A stretch of 41,891 bases of DNA from Oscillospiraceae bacterium (GTDB lineage Bacteria; Bacillota; Clostridia; Oscillospirales; CAG-272). The notes under the pieces were generated by a model. The model was given only the letters and a program-made list of their open reading frames with translations. It was not told the origin of the DNA and did not search any database. Shown in pieces: positions 32,223 to 40,257 of the stretch. Each line of letters opens with the position of its first letter. The first letter of the stretch is position 1. The DNA lies in assembly GCA_015064155.1 (NCBI GenBank), contig SVST01000020.1, positions 1 to 41,891 of the forward strand, in the 5' to 3' direction. The translations under genes and the position numbers were made by a program.

Positions 32223-32927
32223 ATGTTATTCGGATTTTTTTATTTCGACTGGACCATCCTGATCGTTCTGCCTGCGATGCTGTTTGCATTCTGGGCGCAG
32301 ATGAAGGTCAAGGGCACCTTTGAAGAATTTTCCAAGGTGAACACGCGCTCGGGTCTGACCGCCGCGCAAGCCGCCAGAAAAATGCTGGACGCAAACGGTC
32401 TTTACGACGTTGCCATCTCACGCACGCAGGGTCATCTCTCCGACCACTACAACCCCAAGGACAGAACCCTCTATCTTTCCGAGAGTGTCCACGACGCGCG
32501 CAGCTCTGCGGCAATCGGTGTTGCCTGCCACGAGGCGGGACACGCGATCCAGCACGCAAAGAACTACGCGCCCTTGAATCTGCGCATGGGCATGGTTCCG
32601 GTCTGCAACATCGGCTCCGGTCTTGCAATGCCTTTGTTTATCATCGGTCTTTTGTTCGCAGGGGACTTCGGATATATTTTCATGCTGATCGGAATCGGAC
32701 TCTTCTCCTTGGCAACGCTGTTCCAGCTCGTCACACTGCCCGTGGAATTCGATGCATCACGTCGTGCGCTCGTTGGCATGGAGGATTGCGGTCTTCTGGA
32801 ATCAAGCGAGATCGACGGTGCGCGCAAGGTGCTGTCCGCCGCGGCAATGACCTACGTTGCGGCACTGGCAACCTCCCTGATGTCGTTGCTTCGTCTGATC
32901 ATCATCGCAAACAGCCGTCGCGACTGA
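32223..32927 (+). CDS. yugP: YugP-type membrane zinc metallopeptidase
   Basis: This 234-residue membrane protein belongs to the neutral zinc metallopeptidase type 2 family. An N-terminal hydrophobic segment (about 4-24) is followed by the active-site motif ACHEAGHAIQHA (101-112) and two to three C-terminal membrane segments (GLAMPLFIIGLLFAG, MLIGIGLFSLATLFQL, and near the end TYVAALATSLMSLLRLIII). The function of YugP is not settled. The ribosome binding site is CAAGGAG. Its position between fmt and rsmB is common in Clostridia. Confidence 0.93.
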   Translation: MLFGFFYFDWTILIVLPAMLFAFWAQMKVKGTFEEFSKVNTRSGLTAAQAARKMLDANGLYDVAISRTQGHLSDHYNPKDRTLYLSESVHDARSSAAIGVACHEAGHAIQHAKNYAPLNLRMGMVPVCNIGSGLAMPLFIIGLLFAGDFGYIFMLIGIGLFSLATLFQLVTLPVEFDASRRALVGMEDCGLLESSEIDGARKVLSAAAMTYVAALATSLMSLLRLIIIANSRRD

Positions 32928-32947
32928 GCGAACCCCGTAATTCTGTT

Positions 32948-34219
32948 ATGACGGCTCGAAGTCTTGCACTCGACGTTTTGAATAAATGTACGCTGTCGGA
33001 GCAGTATTCCAACATTGCGCTGGATACTGCCCTGCGGCGATGTGACCTGAATGCCGCAGACCGTGCGTTGGTAACCGCGTTGGTCTACGGCGTTTTGGAG
33101 CGCGGTATCACGCTCGACTATCAAATCGATTCGTTGTATACGCGCAAGGACCGTGAGCTGCAGCCCGATACGCGCAATCTGTTGCGCTTGGGGCTTTTTC
33201 AGCTTGCCTACCTCGACCGCATCCCCGATCATGCGGCGGTAAACGAAACCGTGGCGTTGGCACCCCGACGTACAAAGGGGCTTGTCAACGCCGTTTTGCG
33301 TTCTTTTTTGCGCAGAAACAAGGAGCTGCTTTATCCGGATGCTTCGCGCGAGCCGATCGAATACCTTTCGATTCGGTATTCCTTTTTGCCCGCGATCTGC
33401 CGGAGATTCTTGAAGGACTACGGCTTTGCACGCACCGAGTCACTTCTTTCCGCCTTTTGCGTACAGCCGCCTCTGACCCTGCGCGTCAATACGCTCCGAA
33501 TCACGAAGGAGGAGCTTCTCCGACAACTGACCGCCGCGGGATATACGCCCAAGAACACCGCAGAGAGCAGCGTGGGACTTACGCTGTCCGGTGCGTCGGT
33601 CACAACGCTTCCCGGTTTTGAGGAGGGTTGGTTTTTCGTCCAGGACGAAGCCTCCCAGCTCTGTGTAGCCGCCTTGGACGCAAGGGCGGGAATGCGCGTT
33701 TTGGACGCTTGCGCGTGTCCCGGCTCGAAATCCTTTGGTGCGGCGATCGATATGAACAATCATGGCAAGCTGATTGCCTGCGACCTGCACGCAAACAAGC
33801 TCTCCCTGATCCAAAGCGGTGCGGGACGGCTGGGGATCTCGATCATCGAAACCGAGGCACGCGACGCACGCCTTGCAAAAGAAGAATGGAACGGCACGTT
33901 TGACCGCGTGCTGTGCGACGTCCCCTGCTCCGGCTTCGGTGTCTTTGCCAAAAAGCCCGAGCTTCGCTACAAGGATCCCGAAAAAAGTGCCGCGCTTCCG
34001 AAAATCCAGCTGGATATTCTCAACAACGCCGCGGCATTCGTCAAGCAAGGAGGTCGGCTCGTTTATTCGACCTGCACGCTGCTCCCCGCTGAAAACGGCG
34101 CAAACGTGCGTACCTTTTTGGAAACGCATCGCGACTTCACCCTGCTGTGCGAGCGCACGCTCTACCCCGATACCGACGCAACCGACGGCTTTTATTTCGC
34201 CGTTTTACAAAAAAATTGA
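32948..34219 (+). CDS. rsmB: 16S rRNA m5C967 methyltransferase RsmB
   Basis: This 423-residue protein has the N-terminal NusB-like RNA-binding domain (about 1-130). The C-terminal SAM methyltransferase contains DACACPGSKSF (253-263), with CDVPCSGFG (323-331, Cys327) and STCTLLPAENG (374-384, Cys376) as the two catalytic cysteines. Most relatives have AAPGGKT in the first motif; here it reads ACPGSKS, and the glycine change may weaken SAM binding. The start is the ATG at 32948, where the NusB domain begins; a longer frame from 32786 overlaps yugP. The ribosome binding site is weak. Confidence 0.94.
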   Translation: MTARSLALDVLNKCTLSEQYSNIALDTALRRCDLNAADRALVTALVYGVLERGITLDYQIDSLYTRKDRELQPDTRNLLRLGLFQLAYLDRIPDHAAVNETVALAPRRTKGLVNAVLRSFLRRNKELLYPDASREPIEYLSIRYSFLPAICRRFLKDYGFARTESLLSAFCVQPPLTLRVNTLRITKEELLRQLTAAGYTPKNTAESSVGLTLSGASVTTLPGFEEGWFFVQDEASQLCVAALDARAGMRVLDACACPGSKSFGAAIDMNNHGKLIACDLHANKLSLIQSGAGRLGISIIETEARDARLAKEEWNGTFDRVLCDVPCSGFGVFAKKPELRYKDPEKSAALPKIQLDILNNAAAFVKQGGRLVYSTCTLLPAENGANVRTFLETHRDFTLLCERTLYPDTDATDGFYFAVLQKN

Positions 34220-34285
34220 CGATAACAAAACTTTCCACGCAACGGGAAAGCATGAACGATACATACTGAGAAAGGAGACCGCACA

Positions 34286-35353
34286 ATGGAAACGGATCTG
34301 AAGCAAGAGCTGTTATCATTGGATCTACAGGAGCTGGAGAGCTGGATGCTGTCGGCGGGAGAAGCAAAATACCGCGCCAAGCAGATGTTCTCGCAGCTGC
34401 ACAAGGGGATTTCGCCCGACGAGATGACGAATCTCGGGAAGCGTTTGCAGGCAAAGCTTTCGGAGCATTTTCACTGGCATCTGCCCTTGATAGAACAAAA
34501 GCTGGTTTCCAAATTGGACGGAACGGTGAAATACCTGTTTTCGCTTTGCGACGGCAACTGTGTGGAAAGCGTGGTCATGCGATATGAGCACGGCAACACC
34601 ATTTGCATTTCGTCGCAGGTGGGCTGTCGGATGGGGTGCAAGTTCTGCGCTTCTACGATTGGAGGACGGGTACGCGATCTGACGCCTGCCGAGCTTCTCG
34701 GTCAGGTCATTGCCGCCCAAAAGGACCTCGGGGAGCGCATTTCCAACATTGTGATGATGGGCATCGGTGAGCCGCTTGACAATTATGACAACGTCCTCAA
34801 ATTTTTGCGTCTTGTCAACTGTGACGAGGGCATCAACATTGGATACCGTCATATTTCGCTGTCCACGTGCGGATTGGTAGACGGAATCTATCGGCTGATG
34901 GAGGAGAATCTTCCCATCACGCTGTCGATTTCTCTGCACGCGCCCGACGACGAAACGCGGTCTGCGATCATGCCGATCAACAAACGCTTTGGCGTGGACG
35001 CGCTCCTTGAGGCGTGCCGCGCGTACTTCGCCCACACGGGCAGACGAATTTCATTTGAATACACCCTCATTGCGGGAAAGAACGACTCGTCGGAGAACGC
35101 ACAGAAGCTTGCACGCCTGCTGAATTCGAAGCTGCGCTCGCGCACCGAAACCATGCCGATCCACGTCAATCTCATTCCCGTCAACGAGGTAGAGGAAACC
35201 GACTTCAAGCACTCCTCACGCGGTGCCGTGCAGGCCTTTGCCAAGGTCCTTGAATCCAAGGGCATCCGCGCAACGGTACGCAGACGGCTGGGCGCCGATA
35301 TCAACGCGTCCTGCGGTCAGCTCCGCCGCGCCGCAATGAAGGAATCTACGTAA
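34286..35353 (+). CDS. rlmN: Dual-specificity 23S rRNA/tRNA adenine C2-methyltransferase RlmN
   Basis: This 355-residue radical SAM enzyme methylates A2503 of 23S rRNA and A37 of some tRNAs. The cluster motif is CRMGCKFC (114-121). The C-terminal NASCGQLR holds the mechanistic cysteine that forms a methyl-enzyme or cross-link intermediate. VVMRYEHGNTICISSQVGC precedes the cluster, as in the family. The ribosome binding site is AGAAAGGAG. Downstream one would expect a PrpC phosphatase and a PrkC kinase; a PASTA-only protein is found instead. Confidence 0.96.
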   Translation: METDLKQELLSLDLQELESWMLSAGEAKYRAKQMFSQLHKGISPDEMTNLGKRLQAKLSEHFHWHLPLIEQKLVSKLDGTVKYLFSLCDGNCVESVVMRYEHGNTICISSQVGCRMGCKFCASTIGGRVRDLTPAELLGQVIAAQKDLGERISNIVMMGIGEPLDNYDNVLKFLRLVNCDEGINIGYRHISLSTCGLVDGIYRLMEENLPITLSISLHAPDDETRSAIMPINKRFGVDALLEACRAYFAHTGRRISFEYTLIAGKNDSSENAQKLARLLNSKLRSRTETMPIHVNLIPVNEVEETDFKHSSRGAVQAFAKVLESKGIRATVRRRLGADINASCGQLRRAAMKEST

Positions 35354-35420
35354 AGCTGCCGATCCGTGCCTTCCGACGTCGGCGGCAATCGGGTCTTCCA
35401 AACGTCGGAAATCGCACGTT

Positions 35421-36131
35421 ATGAAAAAAGTACTGTTTTCCTTTCTTTGCCTGCTCTTTGGCATCTGGCTTGTGGCAGACGATCTTTTCGCGCCCTTTTC
35501 GCCAAAAGCCGAAATTGTGGAAATTCCCGAGCTTTTGGGTCTTTCGGAGCAAGCAATCGTCCTTGACGACCGCTTTGAATTGCAACGGGAATACCGCTAT
35601 GATGAAGCAACCCCCGAGGGGACCGTGATTTTGCAGGAGCCCGCGGCGGGAAGCCGACGAAAGCGCACCTCCCCCGCCGAGCCGATCTCGGTACGGATTG
35701 TGATCAGTCTTGGAAAAGAAAGCATTCCGTTGCCCACGGCGGTTGGAAAGGATGCGCGCGTTGTGGCGGCAGAGCTTCGCGCACTCGGTCTTTCGGTCGA
35801 AACCGAATCCCGAATCGGCGCACGTCCCGAGGGAGAGGTGCTGTCCATGTCCCCCTTGGCGGGAACGCGCGTTCCCAAGGGAACCAAAATTCTGCTGACG
35901 GTCAGCGCAGGACCCTCCCGGGAAAGCGTGACCGTCCCCAATCTCGTGGGGCTTTCGCGCGCGCAGGCACTCGTCCGTCTTTGGACGGCACAGCTCTCGC
36001 TTGCCGCGGCAGAGGAGGTCGAATCCCCTACCGAGGGAGGGATCGTCGTCGCACAAGACCATCAACCGGGAACCGTGGTTCCCGCGGGAACCGCCATTAC
36101 GCTGTACGTCAGCCGAGAGGTCCCGGAATAA
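35421..36131 (+). CDS. Membrane-anchored protein with three PASTA domains and no kinase
   Basis: This 236-residue protein has an N-terminal hydrophobic segment (about 4-19), probably a signal anchor, followed by three PASTA domains (about 33-98, 101-164 and 168-232). The repeats carry the usual pattern of IPELLGLSEQ.. / VPNLVGLSRAQA.. starts and P.EG.V..Q.P..GT.VP.GT..... ends. There is no kinase domain, although the gene sits exactly where prkC lies in related genomes. PASTA domains bind peptidoglycan fragments, so it may sense or bind the cell wall without phosphorylating. A 9-bp inverted repeat (35371-35379 with 35402-35410) precedes the start, and the ribosome binding site is weak. It could be a decayed prkC or a dedicated wall-binding protein. 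Confidence 0.87.
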   Translation: MKKVLFSFLCLLFGIWLVADDLFAPFSPKAEIVEIPELLGLSEQAIVLDDRFELQREYRYDEATPEGTVILQEPAAGSRRKRTSPAEPISVRIVISLGKESIPLPTAVGKDARVVAAELRALGLSVETESRIGARPEGEVLSMSPLAGTRVPKGTKILLTVSAGPSRESVTVPNLVGLSRAQALVRLWTAQLSLAAAEEVESPTEGGIVVAQDHQPGTVVPAGTAITLYVSREVPE

Positions 36132-36166
36132 ACCCTGCTTAAAACGCTTAGAAAAGGAGATATGCG

Positions 36167-37204
36167 GTGTCCCTTACGCGGGGAATCCGCAAAAGCAATA
36201 TGACCTATACTGGATACGGACGAGTTATCAAGGGAGTTGGCGGACTGTTCACGGTGCGCGTTTTTGACGGACGGTCAAGACTGCGCCGCGAGCCGTACGA
36301 GCCCATGCCCCTGGACGGAAAAACCGTCCACGCACGGGGACGCGGAGTGCTGCATCGCAAGGGTGCGCTGCTCGTGGGCGATCTGGTGGAGATCTCTTAC
36401 GACTCCACCTCCTTTACCGAGAGCAACGGCGAAATTGTCCCCGACGAGGGCGGCACGGGCATTGCCATTGACCGCGTTTGCGACCGCCGCTGTGCCTTGA
36501 TCCGTCCGCCCATGGCAAACCTGGAGCTTTTGTTCGTCACCTTTGCGGCGGCATCTCCCGCCCCCCTCTTCGACACCATCGACAAGCTGATTTGCATTGC
36601 CGAATTCAACCGCATTGAGCCGGTGATCGTCATCACCAAGTGCGATCTTGCCCCCGACGTCGCAAGCTCCATGCGTGCAATCTATGAAAGAGCCGGCTTT
36701 TCGGTGTTTTGCGTGGGTCTTGACCCCGAAACCGACCAAACCGCGATTCTCAAGCAATACATCGACGAAAATCTCCCCCAACGGGTTGCCGCCTTTTCGG
36801 GGGCTTCGGGGGTTGGCAAATCGACGCTGCTCAACCGCCTTTTTCCCTCGCTCGGACTTGAAACGGGCGAAATCAGCCGCCGCATCGAGCGCGGCAAAAA
36901 CACCACGCGCTACGTGGAGCTGTATCCTCTTTCCGAGCTTCCCGACTGCGGCTTTCTGGCGGATACCCCCGGCTTTACCATGCTGGATTTCGAACGCTTT
37001 GATTTTTTCGAAAAAGAGGATCTTCCCTTGACGTTCCGCGAATTTCTCCCACACATCGGAACCTGCCGCTTTACCAAGTGCAGCCACACCAAGGAACAGG
37101 GATGTTCGATCGTTGAGGCGGTCAAGCGCGGAGAGATCGCACGCTCGCGTCACGAAAGCTTTCTCACACTTTACGATATCCTAAAGAAAAAAACAAAATG
37201 GTAA
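36167..37204 (+). CDS. rsgA: Ribosome small-subunit-dependent GTPase RsgA
   Basis: This 345-residue circularly permuted GTPase acts in late 30S assembly. An N-terminal OB-fold-like region (about 12-80) precedes the G4 motif TKCD (157-160), G1 GASGVGKST (212-220) and G3 DTPGF. The C-terminal zinc module follows with CRFTKCSHTKEQGC. The start is GTG at 36167 with AAGGAG 7 nt upstream; an ATG at 36162 is in another frame, and the ATG at 36200 has no ribosome binding site. Rpe normally follows but is not here. Confidence 0.95.
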   Translation: MSLTRGIRKSNMTYTGYGRVIKGVGGLFTVRVFDGRSRLRREPYEPMPLDGKTVHARGRGVLHRKGALLVGDLVEISYDSTSFTESNGEIVPDEGGTGIAIDRVCDRRCALIRPPMANLELLFVTFAAASPAPLFDTIDKLICIAEFNRIEPVIVITKCDLAPDVASSMRAIYERAGFSVFCVGLDPETDQTAILKQYIDENLPQRVAAFSGASGVGKSTLLNRLFPSLGLETGEISRRIERGKNTTRYVELYPLSELPDCGFLADTPGFTMLDFERFDFFEKEDLPLTFREFLPHIGTCRFTKCSHTKEQGCSIVEAVKRGEIARSRHESFLTLYDILKKKTKW

Positions 37205-37213
37205 GGAGGCAAC

Positions 37214-39157
37214 ATGTATACCTATTCGATCATGCCGCTGTCAGACACGCATTTTGACGAGATCTGCGCTGATGTACGCGATCAGTACGAGCGCGGGATC
37301 AGTACCTGCCCGCTTTTCAAAATGACTTTAGTCCCCGAGGGCAACCCCGTTTGGGATAAGGCGGGACCTTTATGCGCCCTCTATCGCCGGTATCGAGAGG
37401 TACTGAAGCCTTACGGAATCAAAACAGGCATCCTGATCCAAGCATCCTTGGGTCATGGCTATACGATCACCCCCAACCCCTTTGATCGGTACGTCAACCT
37501 GAGCGACGGTGCAGAACGGTTTGTATGCTGCCCCGAGGACGAACGCTTTTTAGACCATTTTTCGGGGGTTTTGGAGCAGCTTGCCGCTGAGCATCCCGAT
37601 GCCATTATGCTGGATGATGACTTTCGATTGGTCGTCCGTCCCGGTCGCGGATGCGCATGTCCGAGACATATGGCGGAATTCAACCGACGCGCGGGCACCG
37701 ATCTGACACGCGAGCAGTTATATGCTCACATCCGCAGTCATGACGGCAAGGACCGTCTGACCCGTATTTTTCTGGAAACCCAGCGCGATTCGCTGATCCA
37801 TGCGGCAACCCGATTCCGCGCAGCGATCGACCGCGTTGACCCCTCGATCCAAGGCATCAACTGCACCAGCGGTGATAGCTGTGAATCGGTGATATATACA
37901 TCCAAAATCTTTGCCGGTAAGGGCAATCCCACCATTGTGCGCGCGGCAAACGGGATCTATGCACCGCTGACCAGCAAAGGCTTTAGCGCAAAGATTCGAA
38001 ATGCAGCTGTCCGAGGGGGGAAGCTCCGTAAGCACGGCATCGATATCGTGCTTTCCGAAACCGATACCATTCCCTTCAACCGTTACGGAAAAAATGCACG
38101 CTATCTGCACGCACATTATACCGCCTCGATTTTGGAACGCATGAAGGGTGCCAAGCACTGGATCACTCGCTTTTCGGCATACGAGCCAAATTCGGGAAAA
38201 GCATTCCGAGACATTCTTGCCATGCACCGCGGCTTTTACGAGCGTCTTGCAGATCTTTCCGATGAAATTGAATGGGCAGGCTTCGGTTCGCTCTTTCTGG
38301 AGCAGGAATACTCGGCAATCGAAGCGGAGAATGTTCGCTTCTACCACGAAAACGAATGGATCTCATCGGTCCTGGAGCGCATGGGACTTCCCTTTTACTT
38401 CACCGATACGCAAAAGGGTGCGGTCCTTTTGGAAGGCTCGATCGTGTGCGACATGACCGATACAGAGATCTGCGAGCTGTTTGACAAGGGCTCGGTGTTC
38501 GCTGACGGAGAGTCGGCATCCGATCTTGTCGCACGCGGCTTTGGTGACCGTCTCGGTGTTTCGCTCGCCCCGTGGGATCTTGACCCCGTAAGGGGAGAAA
38601 CCTTCAACCAAAGGGACGACTGCTTCTGCACCAAGCAGAAAAATCACCGAAGGATCACCATTGAAAACAAACGTGTCGAAGCGCTTTCGCACAATTTCAA
38701 AACCGATTGCAACGAGTGCGTGCTGCTTTCTCCTGCGGTGACCTCGCTTTCACGCGGGGACGGAAAGCTTTCCGTGGTGTATTGCGGCACTCCCAAAGCC
38801 AATTTCGATTACACCGAGGGCTTTGCTTTTCTCAATGAAACGCGCAAAAAGCAATTTGTACAGCTGATGAAGCGCGCCAACGTACTGCCCGTGTACTATG
38901 AAGGAGACAACGAGGTCTGTCTCCGTGCAGGTCACTTGCAGGACGGCACACTGCTGTGCACCCTGTTGACACTGGGATTTGACCCGATGGACAGCTTTGA
39001 TCTGTACTTGGAGACTCCGCCAAAAGCAATGGAGATGCTGCTTCCCGACGGCTCACAAGCCCCCGTTTCGTTCACACCTGCGAAAGACGGACTTTATACC
39101 GTCCATGCGCGCGTAGAGCCAATGTATCCTGTCGTTTTGCTGATTCAATCCCGGTGA
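37214..39157 (+). CDS. Uncharacterised glycoside-hydrolase-like protein
   Basis: I recognise the general shape but not the family of this 647-residue protein. Residues about 1-400 look like a TIM barrel: HPDAIMLDDDFRLVV (127-141) and HGIDIVLSETDTIPFNR (274-290) carry acidic groups (Asp134-136, Glu282) where retaining beta-glycosidases place catalytic residues. GHGYTITPNPFDRYVN and a cysteine pair (CAC, 147-149) are distinctive. Residues about 400-640 end in beta-rich domains resembling GH42-type C-terminal parts (LLPDGSQAPVSFTPAKDGLYTVHARVEPMYPVVLLI). No signal peptide is present, so it would act on imported substrate. The ribosome binding site is AAGGAGG, 9 nt after rsgA. A non-catalytic relative cannot be excluded. 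Confidence 0.7.
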   Translation: MYTYSIMPLSDTHFDEICADVRDQYERGISTCPLFKMTLVPEGNPVWDKAGPLCALYRRYREVLKPYGIKTGILIQASLGHGYTITPNPFDRYVNLSDGAERFVCCPEDERFLDHFSGVLEQLAAEHPDAIMLDDDFRLVVRPGRGCACPRHMAEFNRRAGTDLTREQLYAHIRSHDGKDRLTRIFLETQRDSLIHAATRFRAAIDRVDPSIQGINCTSGDSCESVIYTSKIFAGKGNPTIVRAANGIYAPLTSKGFSAKIRNAAVRGGKLRKHGIDIVLSETDTIPFNRYGKNARYLHAHYTASILERMKGAKHWITRFSAYEPNSGKAFRDILAMHRGFYERLADLSDEIEWAGFGSLFLEQEYSAIEAENVRFYHENEWISSVLERMGLPFYFTDTQKGAVLLEGSIVCDMTDTEICELFDKGSVFADGESASDLVARGFGDRLGVSLAPWDLDPVRGETFNQRDDCFCTKQKNHRRITIENKRVEALSHNFKTDCNECVLLSPAVTSLSRGDGKLSVVYCGTPKANFDYTEGFAFLNETRKKQFVQLMKRANVLPVYYEGDNEVCLRAGHLQDGTLLCTLLTLGFDPMDSFDLYLETPPKAMEMLLPDGSQAPVSFTPAKDGLYTVHARVEPMYPVVLLIQSR

Positions 39158-39180
39158 AAATGAAAATAGAGGAGAAAAGA

Positions 39181-40143
39181 ATGATGAATAATTCCGATCG
39201 TATCTGGGCGTTTTTGATTCATCTTGGCTCTAATATGTGGAGCAAAAAGGAACGCGTACAGCCCTTTGTGCGCCACGAAGAAGATTTTACATACAAGGAC
39301 AAAATGTTTTGTCAAAAGGAAATCTTCCGAAAAGTGACCGAATTTCTGCCCTCTTGCGGGATCAACACGTTGGTGATCGATATCGGAGAGGGAGTTCGGT
39401 TGAACTCGCACCCCGAAATTGCCACCGAGGGGGCATGGAGTCGGGAAGAGCTGCGCGAAGAGCTTGCAAGACTTCGTTCGATCGGGTTGACCCCTATTCC
39501 GAAATTCAATTTTTCCTGTGCGCACAGTGCGTGGATGCAGGATTATGCCTATATGGTCGGCACCAAGACGTACGACAACTTTTGCCGTGACGTCATTGAG
39601 GAAACGATTGAGCTGTTCGACGTCCCCCCTTATTTCCATCTCGGGCTTGAGGAGGAGGACTACGAGTCACAAAAAACCAACCATATTGCCATCGTCCGCA
39701 CACCGCACAAAAAGATGCAGGATGCACTTCGTCTGTTTGACATTTGTCTTTCACATGGGGTTCGCCCGTGGATCTGGGCAGATTTTGAAAGCTTTGGCGG
39801 CCCCGAAGCTTTTGCCGAACGCGTACCGCGAGAGGTAATGCTTTCCACGTGGTACTACGGTATGCTCCGCGACGGAACACCGTCCGAAAAGCTACCGCGT
39901 GCCGTGCAAATGATCGACATTGGTACGTCGCTCGGCTATGACGTGATCCCCACCTCTTCTACTTGGTCGTGGCACCTCAATTCCAAGGATACCATGATGT
40001 ACTGCCGTGACCGTATTCCCCCCGAGCACATCAAGGGCTTTATGACCGCTTCTTGGATGCTGACCATTGAGAAAAAGTACTATGCACTTCTCAACGATGC
40101 GTATACCTTTTATCACGCAAGGCGCGATATTTTCGGAGATTGA
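39181..40143 (+). CDS. GH20-like TIM-barrel protein
   Basis: This 320-residue protein resembles hexosaminidase-type barrels: INTLVIDIGEGV (61-72) and YFHLGLEEEDY (151-161), the latter similar to the HxGxDE site of GH20. Later segments STWYYGM and TSSTWSWHL fit barrel strands with aromatic substrate contacts. There is no signal peptide and no other domain. The ATG at 39181 has GAGGAG 7 nt upstream; an in-frame GTG at 39154 overlaps the previous stop and has no such site. It follows the larger glycosidase-like gene by 23 nt and probably acts on the same substrate. Activity is unproven. Confidence 0.68.
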   Translation: MMNNSDRIWAFLIHLGSNMWSKKERVQPFVRHEEDFTYKDKMFCQKEIFRKVTEFLPSCGINTLVIDIGEGVRLNSHPEIATEGAWSREELREELARLRSIGLTPIPKFNFSCAHSAWMQDYAYMVGTKTYDNFCRDVIEETIELFDVPPYFHLGLEEEDYESQKTNHIAIVRTPHKKMQDALRLFDICLSHGVRPWIWADFESFGGPEAFAERVPREVMLSTWYYGMLRDGTPSEKLPRAVQMIDIGTSLGYDVIPTSSTWSWHLNSKDTMMYCRDRIPPEHIKGFMTASWMLTIEKKYYALLNDAYTFYHARRDIFGD

Positions 40144-40184
40144 CCGAGACACCTCGCGCTTTCTCAAAAAAGCGTCATAACCGA

Positions 40185-40213
40185 TTAACTTTTTCACGGC
40201 ACCGTGTTATAAT
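40185..40213 (+). promoter_or_regulatory. Promoter for the MATE transporter gene
   Basis: TTAACT (40185-40190), 17 bp and TATAAT (40208-40213). The -10 box overlaps the left arm of a dyad, CGTGTT (40203-40208) and AACACG (40215-40220), a possible operator. Confidence 0.75.
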
Positions 40214-40257
40214 AAACACGTTTATGTAGCCGATTTCCCTGTCGAAAAGGAGACTCT

